From Sulfuritalea sp. (GTDB lineage Bacteria; Pseudomonadota; Gammaproteobacteria; Burkholderiales; Rhodocyclaceae): a stretch of DNA of 53,829 nucleotides. The stretch spans positions 1-53,829 of the forward strand of contig JALNZB010000022.1 of assembly GCA_023229545.1 (NCBI GenBank), read 5' to 3'. Below, piece after piece: positions 9,215-17,602 of this stretch. The notes beneath the pieces were generated by a model that had not been told where the DNA came from, did not search any database, and worked only from the letters and a program-made list of their open reading frames with translations. A program made the position numbers and the translations under genes. How positions within the stretch are numbered: position 1 is the stretch's first letter; each line of letters starts with the position of its first letter.

Positions 9215-9589
9215 TTACGCCCCGAAGCCGCCGGGAGCGGATTCTCCGGCACCGGCCGCATAGGCCTTCTGCACGTCGCGACGGCGCGTGCTGTCGCCGA
9301 GATACTTTCGTACATGTTCCATCCAGGGTTCGGTGTGACGGCGTACTTCGGCGTCATTTTCAAGGATGCGCTGGATCAGGCCGTGTTTGCGCGCCAAATC
9401 AGCGGCGGGTGTGTTGCTGTCCTCCGGAGTGGCCATCAATGTGTTGCGCAAACCGGCAACGCCGCGTTCGAGCTCGATCAGGTTATCCCAGTCGCTGGCG
9501 CGCGCTGCTTCGACCATGCGGGACGACAGCAAGCTCATTTCTTCGTAGAGTTCTATTTGGGAGGGCATCCGGTGCATCGTAGCCATCAT
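9215..9589 (-). CDS. fliT: flagellar export chaperone FliT
   Basis: FliT binds the filament cap FliD before export and in enterobacteria also inhibits FlhDC. The 124-residue, mostly helical protein follows fliS directly: its ATG overlaps the fliS TGA (ATGA). Sequence features are weak, as usual for FliT (LYEEMSLLSSRMVEAARASDWDNLIELE near the N-terminus), so position in the fliD-fliS-fliT order carries much of the assignment. The roughly 130 bases between this stop and the FliK-like gene hold no clear feature. Confidence 0.8.
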   Translation of the reverse strand: MMATMHRMPSQIELYEEMSLLSSRMVEAARASDWDNLIELERGVAGLRNTLMATPEDSNTPAADLARKHGLIQRILENDAEVRRHTEPWMEHVRKYLGDSTRRRDVQKAYAAGAGESAPGGFGA

Positions 9590-10011
9590 GCGGACACCTT
9601 GTTGCGGGAAGCTACGGCGGGATCATTGGCTATTTCTTCCCAGCCGGCCTTGATCTCGCCGAGGAGGCTGGATACCTCTTGAATTGCGGCCAAATCACTG
9701 TGCAAATTGGCGTGGAGCAGGCGGGTGCACATGTAATCGTAAAGCGAGTTCAGGCGCTCGGCGATTTCTCCGCCGGCCTTAAGGTCGATACTTGCCTGAA
9801 GCCCTGAAGAGATGATGTCGATCGCCATCGAAATTTCCTTGCCTTTTTCGCCGATGCGTTTTTCCCTCAACGCCTGTGCCGCACGTCCCAGAGAAAAAAT
9901 GGCGCCATCCAGCAGCATGGTAATCAGGCGATAGGGATTTGCGCCATCAACGCCGGTTTCAAGGCCGACCTTGTTGTAGGCATCAATCTGTTTTCTGGAT
10001 GAAACAAACAT
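9586..10011 (-). CDS. fliS: flagellin chaperone FliS
   Basis: FliS binds the C-terminus of unpolymerised flagellin in the cytosol and escorts it to the export gate. The 141-residue sequence has the family core YNKVGLETGVDGANPYRLITMLLDGA and LNSLYDYMCTRLLHANL. It lies 18 bases downstream of fliD and overlaps fliT by 4 bases, so fliD-fliS-fliT form one transcription unit. Its client flagellins are the two genes just upstream in the cluster. Confidence 0.95.
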   Translation of the reverse strand: MFVSSRKQIDAYNKVGLETGVDGANPYRLITMLLDGAIFSLGRAAQALREKRIGEKGKEISMAIDIISSGLQASIDLKAGGEIAERLNSLYDYMCTRLLHANLHSDLAAIQEVSSLLGEIKAGWEEIANDPAVASRNKVSA

Positions 10012-10029
10012 CAGCGTCTCCTCGACGGG

Positions 10030-11478
10030 TTAGCTTGTACTGCTGGACAGAGCCGCCAGTTGTTGCGTCAGATACTGTGAGGTCTGCTGCATGCTGGCAA
10101 CCAGACTGTCGAGAGCGCTGAATTGCTTGCGGTAACGCGCCTCGATTTGCACTAGGCGACGCGAAAGTGTTTCACGCTGGCGACCGATATCCGTAATGCT
10201 GCGATTGATTCCTTCGGTGCGGCTGGCGAGAAGACCCGTGGTGGAAAGAATACTGTCCAGCGTTGTCGTCATGCGCACGGCGATGCCTGGCGACGTCGTC
10301 GATGTGGAACTCAACAGGTCGCCGACATTGGTTGTCGATGATGCCATCGCGGTCTCGAATTTCGATGAGTTGAACACCAGCGATCCGTCGCGCTGCAAGG
10401 CGACGCCGAGATCCGAAAATGTGGAATAGCTGCTGCCAGCGGAACTGCGGGAATAGCCGATCATTTCGCGCAGTGCCGTTTGCAGGCTGCGCGCTCCGCT
10501 GTCGCCGGTCAGGATCGACGCCTGTTTGGTCGATGCGTTGTAGGTCATCGCATCCCGCAACTGCTTGCTGACATCGTTATAAGCCGTGACGAAGGTGTCC
10601 ATGGCACTTTTTGCCGAAGCCGAGTCCTTGGCCACGGTCAGTGTCGTGGTTCCCTGCGCCGCCAGACTCAAGGTAACGCCGGTGATGGCATCGGAAATGG
10701 AATTTGTGGTGCGATAGACGTCAAGTCCGTCGATCTTGATGTGGGCATCCTGCGCCGTTGTGTTGACATCAAACTCCTTCCCGGTGCCGGAAGCTGCTTC
10801 GGGATCAAAAGAGAGTTTCGCCAGACCGGTATTGTTGTTCTGGACAACATCACTCGTATCAAGGACGGTGAGCTTGATGCTGTTCTTGGCGCCCGTATCA
10901 TCGGAGGTAAGGGTCAGCTTGTATTCGTCGTTGCCCACATAGACCAGATTGGCACGAACGCCTGCGCTGGCGTCATTGATCGCGTCGCGGATTTCCTCAA
11001 GGGAACTACTTGTTGCGTCGATCTCGATGGTGGTCGCCGTCTTGTCGGGGTCAGCAGTGAAGGTTCCACCGCTGAACGTGCCGAGCTCGATCTTGATTTT
11101 GCCGTCAGCCAAAGCAACATCGCTGGTGATGCTGGCAAATCCTTGCGACGAAATTGCATGAGTCTGGGCGCGGTCGACCACCTGTACCGAATACGTGGCG
11201 GCCTGGGCGGCGGTGTTGGCGCTGGCGCTGAACACCGAACTGCTACCCGACGTGGCCGACATGCTGCTGTACAGCGTGCTTGACTTCAGTGCGCGCGCCG
11301 CCGTCTGTACCGAGGCCACAGCGCTCTTGAGGGTTCCGTAGGTGGTCAGTTTCGACTGATAGCCGGCTTCCTTGGTGTTGAGCGCAGTCAATGGCTGCTT
11401 CTCGACATCCATCAGTTGCTTGATGATGCCAGCGACGTCGAGGCCGGAACCTATACCGGAAGATGAAATGCTTGCCAT
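10030..11478 (-). CDS. fliD: flagellar filament cap protein FliD
   Basis: FliD (HAP2) forms the pentameric cap under which flagellin subunits fold. The 482-residue protein has the typical N-terminal coiled region starting ISSSGIGSGLDVAGIIKQLMDVEKQPL and a C-terminal FliD domain with INRSITDIGRQRETLSRRLVQIEARYRKQFSALD. The middle is variable and Thr/Ser/Asp-rich, as expected for exposed D2-D3 domains. The ribosome site AAAGGAG is 8 bases upstream of the ATG at 11478. The 124-base upstream gap separates it from the flaG terminator, so it has its own promoter, which I could not identify confidently. Confidence 0.96.
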   Translation of the reverse strand: MASISSSGIGSGLDVAGIIKQLMDVEKQPLTALNTKEAGYQSKLTTYGTLKSAVASVQTAARALKSSTLYSSMSATSGSSSVFSASANTAAQAATYSVQVVDRAQTHAISSQGFASITSDVALADGKIKIELGTFSGGTFTADPDKTATTIEIDATSSSLEEIRDAINDASAGVRANLVYVGNDEYKLTLTSDDTGAKNSIKLTVLDTSDVVQNNNTGLAKLSFDPEAASGTGKEFDVNTTAQDAHIKIDGLDVYRTTNSISDAITGVTLSLAAQGTTTLTVAKDSASAKSAMDTFVTAYNDVSKQLRDAMTYNASTKQASILTGDSGARSLQTALREMIGYSRSSAGSSYSTFSDLGVALQRDGSLVFNSSKFETAMASSTTNVGDLLSSTSTTSPGIAVRMTTTLDSILSTTGLLASRTEGINRSITDIGRQRETLSRRLVQIEARYRKQFSALDSLVASMQQTSQYLTQQLAALSSSTS

Positions 11479-11601
11479 GGGGAAACTCCTTTGCCCTGCT
11501 ATTGCTTACGGCATCACAACGGGATCCTGAAGGACGGGGCTATCCGGAAATCCAGACCGCCGCTCCAAGTATAGGTTATGCGGTCAGTTGAATAAAGCAA
11601 G

Positions 11602-11626
11602 AAAAAGGCCCGCACTGCGGGCCTTT
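11602..11626 (-). terminator. Rho-independent terminator after flaG
   Basis: On the minus strand a perfect 10-bp stem (AAAGGCCCGC / GCGGGCCTTT, loop of 3) runs into a T-tract, 27 bases after the flaG stop. Confidence 0.88.
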
Positions 11627-11652
11627 GGTCAAGCTACTGCATTTGTGTCGGT

Positions 11653-12018
11653 TCAGGCTTTTTGCTTCAGCAGCATACCTTGCATCTTGTCGATGGCGTG
11701 GGCGATTTCCAGCAACTCCTTTGACGGAATCTGTCGAATCACTTCTCCTGTTTCACTATCCACAACACGGGCAATGGTTTGTCCGGAACTATCATCCAGC
11801 GAGAACGTCAGCGCGTTTGATTTGGCTGGCACGGCTTGTTTGAGTGCCTCAAGCGCTTTCTGCAGTTGCTCTGGAGCTGGCTTCGGGCTGGGCTGTACCG
11901 ACTGTACGGGCGCCTGCGGCAGTTTCACTACCGCATCCGGCACCGGGGCCGGATTGCTCCGGACCTGTGCGGGTTGCGGCGGATTGCCGTTGGCCCCGTT
12001 CAAGGATTGAATATTCAT
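11653..12018 (-). CDS. flaG: flagellar protein FlaG
   Basis: This 121-residue FlaG-family protein has a Pro/Gln-rich N-terminal half and the conserved C-terminal domain (about residues 70-120: LTFSLDDSSGQTIARVVDSETGEVIRQIPSKE). FlaG proteins influence filament length in polar flagellates, but their mechanism is not settled. It lies between a flagellin gene and fliD, which is the usual order. The ribosome site AAGGAG is 7 bases before the ATG. A 14-bp hairpin with one bulge sits in its leader. Confidence 0.92.
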   Translation of the reverse strand: MNIQSLNGANGNPPQPAQVRSNPAPVPDAVVKLPQAPVQSVQPSPKPAPEQLQKALEALKQAVPAKSNALTFSLDDSSGQTIARVVDSETGEVIRQIPSKELLEIAHAIDKMQGMLLKQKA

Positions 12019-12036
12019 TTAAGACTCCTTGTTTCT

Positions 12037-12076
12037 CAGGCGGGACTGAAACTGTTGCTGCTTCAGTCCGCGCCTG
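12037..12076 (-). terminator. hairpin between fliC and flaG (weak terminator or mRNA stabiliser)
   Basis: A 14-bp stem with one bulged base and an 11-base loop begins 18 bases after the flagellin stop. No T-run follows on the minus strand, so it may only partly terminate or may protect the abundant flagellin message while allowing read-through into flaG. Confidence 0.45.
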
Positions 12077-12093
12077 TCAGTCGAACTTGCCTA

Positions 12094-13650
12094 TTAGCCG
12101 CGGAGCAGAGTCAGAACCTGGTTCGGCAGTGCATTCGCTTGGGCCAGCATCGCGATACCCGCTTGTTGCAGAATCTGGGCACGGGTCAGGTTGGCGGTTT
12201 CCTGGGCGAAGTCGGCATCCTGAATCCGGCTGCGGGATGCTGACAAGTTCTCCGAAGTGGTCTGCAGAGACGTCACCGTGGTTTCGAAGCGGTTCTGCAG
12301 GGCGCCGTAGCGGGCACGCTGACTCGATACGTTGGACAGGGCACCGTCGATGATGGCGATACTACGGTTGGCCGCATCCTTGTTGGAGACGTCCGCATAC
12401 TGCACTGTTTGGGCTTGTGCTGCGGCAGTGGCCGTAACAAAGTCGGTGGCGTTGGCACTTACCACGCTGAACGACCGATCGGAATCAAAGGTGAGCTGCC
12501 CTTCAACAATCGCGGATAGAACGCCGGCACCAGCAACGGTTACACCTGCCGTCCCACCATTGCCTCCAGTGTATGAATCCAAAGTGATGACCGCACCCAC
12601 AAGAGTGGAACTGTTCTCAATCCGGATGTTATTGCCGTTGGCGTTGCTCAGGATGATGTTGTTGCCATCATCGGCAACCCGAGCGGTTACACCCGTGGTC
12701 GACGATTTGTCGTTGAACGCGGTTACTGCGGAAGAGAGCTTGTCCGCCGTGGCGGTTCCGGACGCGACGGTAAAGGCGACCGTTACCGGGGAAGCTACGG
12801 CATTGTCGGAAGCCAGTCGCAAGCTATAGCTAAAATCCGCTGCGAAACTAAGGTTGATCTCGGTCTTTGCTGTCGCCGTAACCCCGCTGGAGCCGGCCGC
12901 CGCATTGATTTGCGCCGCCACATCCTTGGCGCTGGCGTTTGCCGCCGTGGTAATTGCTGCGGAGCCAAGCGCACCATTGACAGTCAGGAGTCCACCTGCA
13001 ACACGTCCGCCAACCGCGCCGATCGTGGCAATAGCGGTGGCGGTCGTCGTGATGGCTACAGCCGCACTACCGGCAATGAGGTCACCGTTGGTCTTGTTAT
13101 CCGTATCGGCACCCTCAACAAGCGAACCAACCCGGTAGCCGCCATAGTTGTTGGTGCGGAAATTGGCGCTGGTGGCGGTGATCGTCTGGTTGGCATTGGC
13201 ACCGACCTGGAACTGGGCGTAGGTAAACGTGCCGTCAAGCAAATTGCGACCGTTGAACTGCGTGGTCTGGGCGATGCGGTCGAGTTCCGACGAAAGGTTG
13301 GCGACTTCGCCTTGGAGGGCGGCGCGGTCGGAAGCCGAATTGGTTTCGTTGGCCGACTGCACGGCCAGTTCGCGCATCCGTTGCAGAATATCCTGTGAGC
13401 CGGACAGCGCGCCTTCAGCCGTTTGCGCCAGAGAAATACCGTCGTTGGCATTGCGCCGGGCCTGGTCCAGGCCGCGAATCTGCGATGTGAAACGCGCGGC
13501 GATGGAGAGGCCGGCGGCGTCGTCCTTGGCGCTGTTGATGCGCAGACCGGAAGACAGGCGCTGCAGCGAGGTCGCCAGACTGGATTGCGACGTATTGAGG
13601 TTACGCTGCGCATTCAGCGACTGGACGTTGGTGTTGATCATTTGTGCCAT
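12094..13650 (-). CDS. fliC: flagellin 1
   Basis: This is the filament subunit, 518 residues. The conserved D0/D1 N-terminus (MINTNVQSLNAQRNLN, LSSGLRINSAKDDAAGL, about residues 1-140) and C-terminus (NRSIAIIDGALSNVSSQRARYGALQNRF, ending NQVLTLLRG) enclose an Ala/Thr/Val-rich surface region at about 165-420. It is one of two tandem flagellins and is preceded by its own near-perfect sigma-28 promoter. The ribosome site AAAGGAG lies 6 bases upstream of the ATG. Its D0 and D1 ends resemble those of flagellin 2 closely, while the middle does not. Confidence 0.97.
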   Translation of the reverse strand: MAQMINTNVQSLNAQRNLNTSQSSLATSLQRLSSGLRINSAKDDAAGLSIAARFTSQIRGLDQARRNANDGISLAQTAEGALSGSQDILQRMRELAVQSANETNSASDRAALQGEVANLSSELDRIAQTTQFNGRNLLDGTFTYAQFQVGANANQTITATSANFRTNNYGGYRVGSLVEGADTDNKTNGDLIAGSAAVAITTTATAIATIGAVGGRVAGGLLTVNGALGSAAITTAANASAKDVAAQINAAAGSSGVTATAKTEINLSFAADFSYSLRLASDNAVASPVTVAFTVASGTATADKLSSAVTAFNDKSSTTGVTARVADDGNNIILSNANGNNIRIENSSTLVGAVITLDSYTGGNGGTAGVTVAGAGVLSAIVEGQLTFDSDRSFSVVSANATDFVTATAAAQAQTVQYADVSNKDAANRSIAIIDGALSNVSSQRARYGALQNRFETTVTSLQTTSENLSASRSRIQDADFAQETANLTRAQILQQAGIAMLAQANALPNQVLTLLRG

Positions 13651-13746
13651 TTTGCTACTCCTTTCAGAGGGTTAGACTGATCGGAAGCGCCTGAATCGCT
13701 GTCTCCGACAGATTTCTTGAGCGGCGTTGTGGTGCCGACAGGTTCA

Positions 13747-13773
13747 TTATCGGAGTGCGCGGGGAAAACTTTA
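13747..13773 (-). promoter_or_regulatory. sigma-28 (FliA) promoter of flagellin 1
   Basis: On the minus strand TAAAGTTT, an 11-base spacer and TCCGATAA match the FliA consensus (TAAAGTTT-N11-GCCGATAA) at 15 of 16 positions. The -10 element lies about 97 bases upstream of the ATG at 13650. Confidence 0.9.
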
Positions 13774-13795
13774 GGCCATCGGTGATCGACCGACA

Positions 13796-13827
13796 AAATG
13801 AACGCGGCCCGTTGAACGGGCCGCGTT
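13796..13827 (-). terminator. Rho-independent terminator of flagellin 2
   Basis: On the minus strand AACGCGGCCCG pairs with CGGGCCGCGTT (11 bp, 5-base loop) and is followed by CATTTTG. It lies 22 bases after the stop and isolates this gene from flagellin 1. Confidence 0.8.
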
Positions 13828-13849
13828 TGCTGCATCAAGCTATTGCGTA

Positions 13850-15517
13850 TCAGCGTTGCAGGAGTTGCAGCACCTGATTGGGCAAAGCGTTGGCTTGGGC
13901 CAGCATGGCGGTGCCGGCTTGTTGCAGGATCTGGTTGCGCGTCAGGGTGGCGGTTTCCATGGCGAAATCGGCGTCGCGGATACGGGAGCGCGAGGCGCTC
14001 AGGTTCTCGGAGGTCGTCTGAAGATTGACGATGGTCGATTCGAACCGTGATTGCAGGGCGCCATAACGGGCGCGCTGACTGTTGATGGCGCCCAGCGCCG
14101 AGTCGGCAATTGAAATCGTTCTCTGCGCAGCATCGGTGGTGCTGACGTCGAGGTCGGCCGTACGCTGCAGTTGCGCGGCGGAAGCAACGCCCGCAGTGAT
14201 CATGAACCCAGAGCCCGGGCCTCCCGCGTCGCCGAGGACGTCCATTATTGAAAATGAACTTTCCGAGTCAAAATTCAGTTGTCCGGTAACCCATACGCCC
14301 TGGCCAACCGCCCATGTCGTTCCTGGATTTCCTGTCATCAGTTGTGTGTGCGTGACAGGAGCTACCGCAGCCGTGCTGCCATCGATAACGCTCGTATCTT
14401 CAAGTCGTACGTTTGTCGCCGACACGTTGTTGATGTGAAAATCGTTGCCGGTTTCGCTGGTGATTAGCAGGCCGTATTTTCCGTTATCCGTCTTTACCAC
14501 CCGTGCGTTGAATCCTGTCTTCCCTGACGCATCGTTGAAAGCCTGAGCGGCAGCGTTCAGTTGATCGGAAGAACTGACGGCCAGGGCAGTGTCGGTGCCG
14601 CCGGTGCTGAATGAGACTGAAGTAAAGCCCGCTGCGGGTGCTGCAGCGACGGTCGGACTGGTGGTATCGGTGGCGAGCAGAAACGAGTATGTCGTGTTCT
14701 GTTTCAGGCCACCGGTGCCTACGGCTCCGTCGTCCGCTCCCAGAACAATCTGAGTGACGGCACTGGCACGAATCCCCACTCCGGCCCCGTTGACCATCGT
14801 AGCGATGTCATAGGCCGATGCACCGGCGGAATAGCTAAGCGCTGTCGTCCCACTGGCGGTACTGATTGTCAGTGGACCGGTTCCCGAGATGGGCGAAATG
14901 TCATCTTGTACGCCAAACTTGGTGCGTGTCGCATTGGCCGTCGCGCCCTTGGTCAGATCACCGAAGCCGGTCTGGGTCGTCGATGCCAGTGCGCCGATGC
15001 GGTAGTTGCCATAGGTCGTTGTCTGGAAGTTGCTGGATGTTGCCGTGATGGTCTGGTTGGCATTGGCGCCTACCTGGAACACCGCAGACGTAAATGAACC
15101 ATCGAGCAGGCGTTGGCCATTGAACTCCGTGGTGGCGGCGACGCGCTGGAGTTCCTGCACCAACTGCTGCACTTCACCGTTCAGCGCGGCCCGGTCAGTG
15201 GAGGAATTGGTGGCGTTCATGGCCTGGATGGAGAGTTCCCGGACCCGCTGCAAGATGTCCGCTGAGGACTGGAGCGCGCCTTCCGCGACCTGTGCCAGCG
15301 AGATGCCGTCATTGGCGTTGCGCCGCGCCTGATCGAGGCCGCGCACCTGCGTGGTCATCCGCTCGGAGATCGCCAGGCCAGCCGCATCGTCCTTGGCGGT
15401 GTTGATTCGCAGGCCGGAAGAGAGTCGCTGTAGCGAGGTGGCCAGATCCGACTGCGACCGGTTCAGGTTGCGCTGCGCATTCAGCGACGCGACGTTGGTG
15501 TTGATGACTTGTGCCAT
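13850..15517 (-). CDS. flagellin 2
   Basis: This second flagellin has 555 residues. The N-terminal D0/D1 region (VINTNVASLNAQRNLNRSQSDLATSLQRL and a DDAAGLAISERMTTQVRGL segment) and C-terminus (ISIADSALGAINSQRARYGALQSRF, ending NQVLQLLQR) are canonical. The middle (about residues 170-450) is Gly/Thr/Ala-rich and unlike flagellin 1. It is monocistronic: it has its own sigma-54 promoter and its own terminator. Such separate control suggests the two subunits are made at different stages or conditions. The ribosome site AGGAG is 8 bases upstream of the ATG. Confidence 0.97.
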   Translation of the reverse strand: MAQVINTNVASLNAQRNLNRSQSDLATSLQRLSSGLRINTAKDDAAGLAISERMTTQVRGLDQARRNANDGISLAQVAEGALQSSADILQRVRELSIQAMNATNSSTDRAALNGEVQQLVQELQRVAATTEFNGQRLLDGSFTSAVFQVGANANQTITATSSNFQTTTYGNYRIGALASTTQTGFGDLTKGATANATRTKFGVQDDISPISGTGPLTISTASGTTALSYSAGASAYDIATMVNGAGVGIRASAVTQIVLGADDGAVGTGGLKQNTTYSFLLATDTTSPTVAAAPAAGFTSVSFSTGGTDTALAVSSSDQLNAAAQAFNDASGKTGFNARVVKTDNGKYGLLITSETGNDFHINNVSATNVRLEDTSVIDGSTAAVAPVTHTQLMTGNPGTTWAVGQGVWVTGQLNFDSESSFSIMDVLGDAGGPGSGFMITAGVASAAQLQRTADLDVSTTDAAQRTISIADSALGAINSQRARYGALQSRFESTIVNLQTTSENLSASRSRIRDADFAMETATLTRNQILQQAGTAMLAQANALPNQVLQLLQR

Positions 15518-15616
15518 GACGAATCTCCTGTTAGACGTTTTGAGGCGCGCTTTGCGGTTTCGTGTCCGAAACCACCGGGCTAGAACCTCTACTCGTTGTG
15601 TTCCTGCGCTTTACTG

Positions 15617-15632
15617 AGCAACCTGCGTGCCA
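15617..15632 (-). promoter_or_regulatory. sigma-54 promoter of flagellin 2
   Basis: On the minus strand TGGCACGCAGGTTGCT is a full match to the RpoN consensus TGGCACG-N4-TTGCW, with GG and GC 10 bases apart. It predicts a leader of about 90 bases before the ATG at 15517. The remaining 150 bases upstream, toward 15783, would hold activator sites but show no motif I can name. Confidence 0.9.
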
Positions 15633-15783
15633 CCTTTTGCAAATGACGGGGAATCCATTAAAGATGTCCAACTTTCGGTCGTTAATCTAAAGATTGCCGC
15701 ACGTGGGGCAATCGCCGAGGCAATTCTTGCCGCGCTACGGCGAAGTTTTCCCAATGTGTTGCCGCCTGATTTCACGTTCATTT

Positions 15784-16167
15784 CTAGATGGATAACTGGC
15801 TGTAGACCGATTCATGCCGGGGGAGGTAGTCCGTCGGCATTTCAAGCAGCAGTGCCTTGATGCTCTCGATGGCTTCCGCACGATGGAAGCGTGCCGAGTC
15901 GGAGGCGAACCAGGCGCGCAAAGCGTTGCGATCCTCCGTATTCCAGTCGGCTACACGGGTCTCCCAGTCGGCGGCGACATAGCCGGCAAAGTAGGGCTTC
16001 CCGCTCTCCAGGCTGAAATGAACCGCATCCAGAACCAGCAATAAATCGTCAGGATCGTGCAGTGCGTCGGCGATGATGAAGGCTTGTTCCATATCCATCT
16101 GCCCAAGCAGGGCATGGAAGCGATCCAGAGAAAATTCGATACGACGTCCGCTGGGTAGTACAGGCAT
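15784..16167 (-). CDS. unknown 127-residue protein
   Basis: I do not recognise this protein. I chose the ATG at 16167 (MPVLPSGRRIEF) because AAGGAG lies 7 bases upstream; the frame is open to 16221. It is acidic and rich in Trp, Phe and His (for example ALHDPDDLLLVLDAVHFSLESGKPYFAGYVAADWETRVADWNTEDRNALRAWF in part), with no signal peptide or transmembrane segment. It lies convergent with nothing and divergent from the toxin-antitoxin pair. Codon use fits its neighbours, so it is probably a real gene. It could be a lineage-specific cytoplasmic protein. Confidence 0.7.
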   Translation of the reverse strand: MPVLPSGRRIEFSLDRFHALLGQMDMEQAFIIADALHDPDDLLLVLDAVHFSLESGKPYFAGYVAADWETRVADWNTEDRNALRAWFASDSARFHRAEAIESIKALLLEMPTDYLPRHESVYSQLSI

Positions 16168-16225
16168 GATGTTCTCCTTGAGAATAGGTGTACATACCTG
16201 TCGCAGCGAATAACGTGCCAAGGAA

Positions 16226-16268
16226 TTGACTTCCCTGACGGCTCCGCATAGACTAGACCAACCTAGTC
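16226..16268 (+). promoter_or_regulatory. promoter and operator of the Phd/PIN toxin-antitoxin operon
   Basis: TTGACT, a 17-base spacer and TAGACT form a sigma-70 promoter. The -10 overlaps a perfect inverted repeat GACTAG-N6-CTAGTC (16251-16268). This is the arrangement expected for autorepression by the antitoxin. Confidence 0.7.
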
Positions 16269-16292
16269 AGACTACATCAGAGGATCGACGCC

Positions 16293-16556
16293 ATGCGCCA
16301 GTGCAATCTCTATGAAGCCAAGACACACCTGTCTCAACTCGTGCAGGCGGCTCTCGATGGCGAGGACGTTTTCATCGCGCGCGCGGGCAAGCCGGCGGTG
16401 CGTCTGGTTCCAGTGAGTGAAAATCTGCCGCGTACTAGCGGGCTGGGCAGTCTGGAGATTTCGCCCGATGTTCTGGATGCGGCATTTTCCGCAGAGGCGG
16501 AGGCCGATGTGGCGTCGCTGATGGCTGGGGGCGCACAAACAGGCAGCGACTCCTGA
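16293..16556 (+). CDS. Phd/YefM-family antitoxin
   Basis: This is the 87-residue antitoxin of a type II toxin-antitoxin pair. The N-terminal Phd-type DNA-binding fold is recognisable (NLYEAKTHLSQLVQAALDGEDVFIARAGKPAVRLVPV, about residues 5-41). The acidic C-terminal tail (about 55-87) would wrap the toxin. The stop overlaps the toxin ATG by 1 base (TGATGG). The upstream inverted repeat is the likely operator. Confidence 0.9.
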   Translation: MRQCNLYEAKTHLSQLVQAALDGEDVFIARAGKPAVRLVPVSENLPRTSGLGSLEISPDVLDAAFSAEAEADVASLMAGGAQTGSDS

Positions 16557-16939
16557 TGGCGCGCCTGTTGCTGGACACCCATGTGGTGTTGTGGTGGGTG
16601 TCCGCTCACCCTCGTCTGGCCGAAGCTGATCGAAACTTGATTGCTTCCAGCGAGTGCTTCGTGAGCGCGGCGTCGCTTTGGGAAGTGGCGATCAAGTTCA
16701 AGCTGGGCAAGCTGCCTTTCGGGCCCGATCGCTTGCTCGATGTGGCCAGAGGCAGCTCGATCCGTTTTGTCCCTGTTACCCCGGAACACGCCGTCGCGAC
16801 GATGCATTTACCCCCGATCCACGGCGATCCGTTTGACCGTCTGCTGATTGCCCAGGCACGGCAGGAAAAAATGGAACTACTGACCGCCGATGCCGTGCTC
16901 TCGGACTATGGCGATGCCATCAGAATGGTCGGTCGCTGA
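16556..16939 (+). CDS. vapC: PIN-domain ribonuclease toxin (VapC-like)
   Basis: This is a 127-residue PIN-domain toxin of the Phd-linked group with MARLLLDTHVVLWW at the N-terminus. Likely metal-binding acids are D7, the Glu of SLWEVAIK (about residue 43), and the Asp of GDPFDRLLIAQA (about 90-93). PIN toxins cleave RNA, often initiator tRNA or rRNA. It is translated with the preceding antitoxin. All catalytic positions appear intact. Confidence 0.9.
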   Translation: MARLLLDTHVVLWWVSAHPRLAEADRNLIASSECFVSAASLWEVAIKFKLGKLPFGPDRLLDVARGSSIRFVPVTPEHAVATMHLPPIHGDPFDRLLIAQARQEKMELLTADAVLSDYGDAIRMVGR

Positions 16940-16966
16940 GCAATTGTTGCGGGCGGCTTACACGAA

Positions 16967-17509
16967 ATGAACAAAGCTTTTGTCAAAGAATCGGACGACG
17001 CCGACGAGGACGAGGCGCCCGAGTCCGCGCTGCCGGTGGGTACCAACTACATGACGGTGCGCGGTCATGCGCAGATTCGCGCCGAATTCGAACATCTGGT
17101 CAAGGTCGAGCGGCCCGCCATCGTCCAGGTGGTGTCGTGGGCGGCCGGCAATGGCGATCGTTCGGAGAACGGAGACTACATATACGGCAAGAAACGGCTG
17201 CGCGAGATTGACCGGCGCATCCGCTTCTTGAGCAAACGGCTGGAGTCGGCCGTGATTGTCGATCCGACCGAGCAGCGGAATTGCGATCAGGTGTTTTTTG
17301 CCGCTACCGTCACCGTCTGCGATGCCGATGGTGTGGAGGCGACCTATCAGATCGTCGGCATCGACGAAGCCAATGCGCTGGAAGGCCGCATCAGCTGGAT
17401 TTCGCCGCTGGCGCGCGCGCTGCTCAAGGCGCGCGAAGGCGATACGGTGCGCTTCGAGAGTCCCGGCGGCGTGCGAGAGATAGACATCATCAAGGTGAAG
17501 TACGAATAG
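16967..17509 (+). CDS. greB: transcription elongation factor GreB
   Basis: GreB enters the RNA polymerase secondary channel and stimulates cleavage of backtracked RNA. The 180-residue protein shows the coiled-coil tip (NGDRSENGDYIYGKKRLREIDRRIRFL, where the acidic tip residues D and E are present) and a C-terminal FKBP-like domain ending with VRFESPGGVREIDIIKVKYE. The Y-I-Y-G-K-K-R segment distinguishes GreB from GreA. The N-terminal 20 residues are an acidic extension (DDADEDEAPE) not found in E. coli GreB. Confidence 0.94.
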   Translation: MNKAFVKESDDADEDEAPESALPVGTNYMTVRGHAQIRAEFEHLVKVERPAIVQVVSWAAGNGDRSENGDYIYGKKRLREIDRRIRFLSKRLESAVIVDPTEQRNCDQVFFAATVTVCDADGVEATYQIVGIDEANALEGRISWISPLARALLKAREGDTVRFESPGGVREIDIIKVKYE

Positions 17510-17544
17510 CTGCCAAGGTAACGCCCGACGAATGCGGCATCAAC

Positions 17545-17566
17545 CGCCGTCCCGCCAGCGCCGACT
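17545..17566 (-). repeat. dispersed GTCGGCG repeat, copy 2
   Basis: The core, read on the minus strand, is AGTCGGCGCTGGCG followed by GGACGGCG. It lies between the convergent greB and moaC. Confidence 0.8.
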
Positions 17567-17602
17567 CCTGGCAAGCACCATGGCCTGTCGGCGATTCCCC
17601 GG

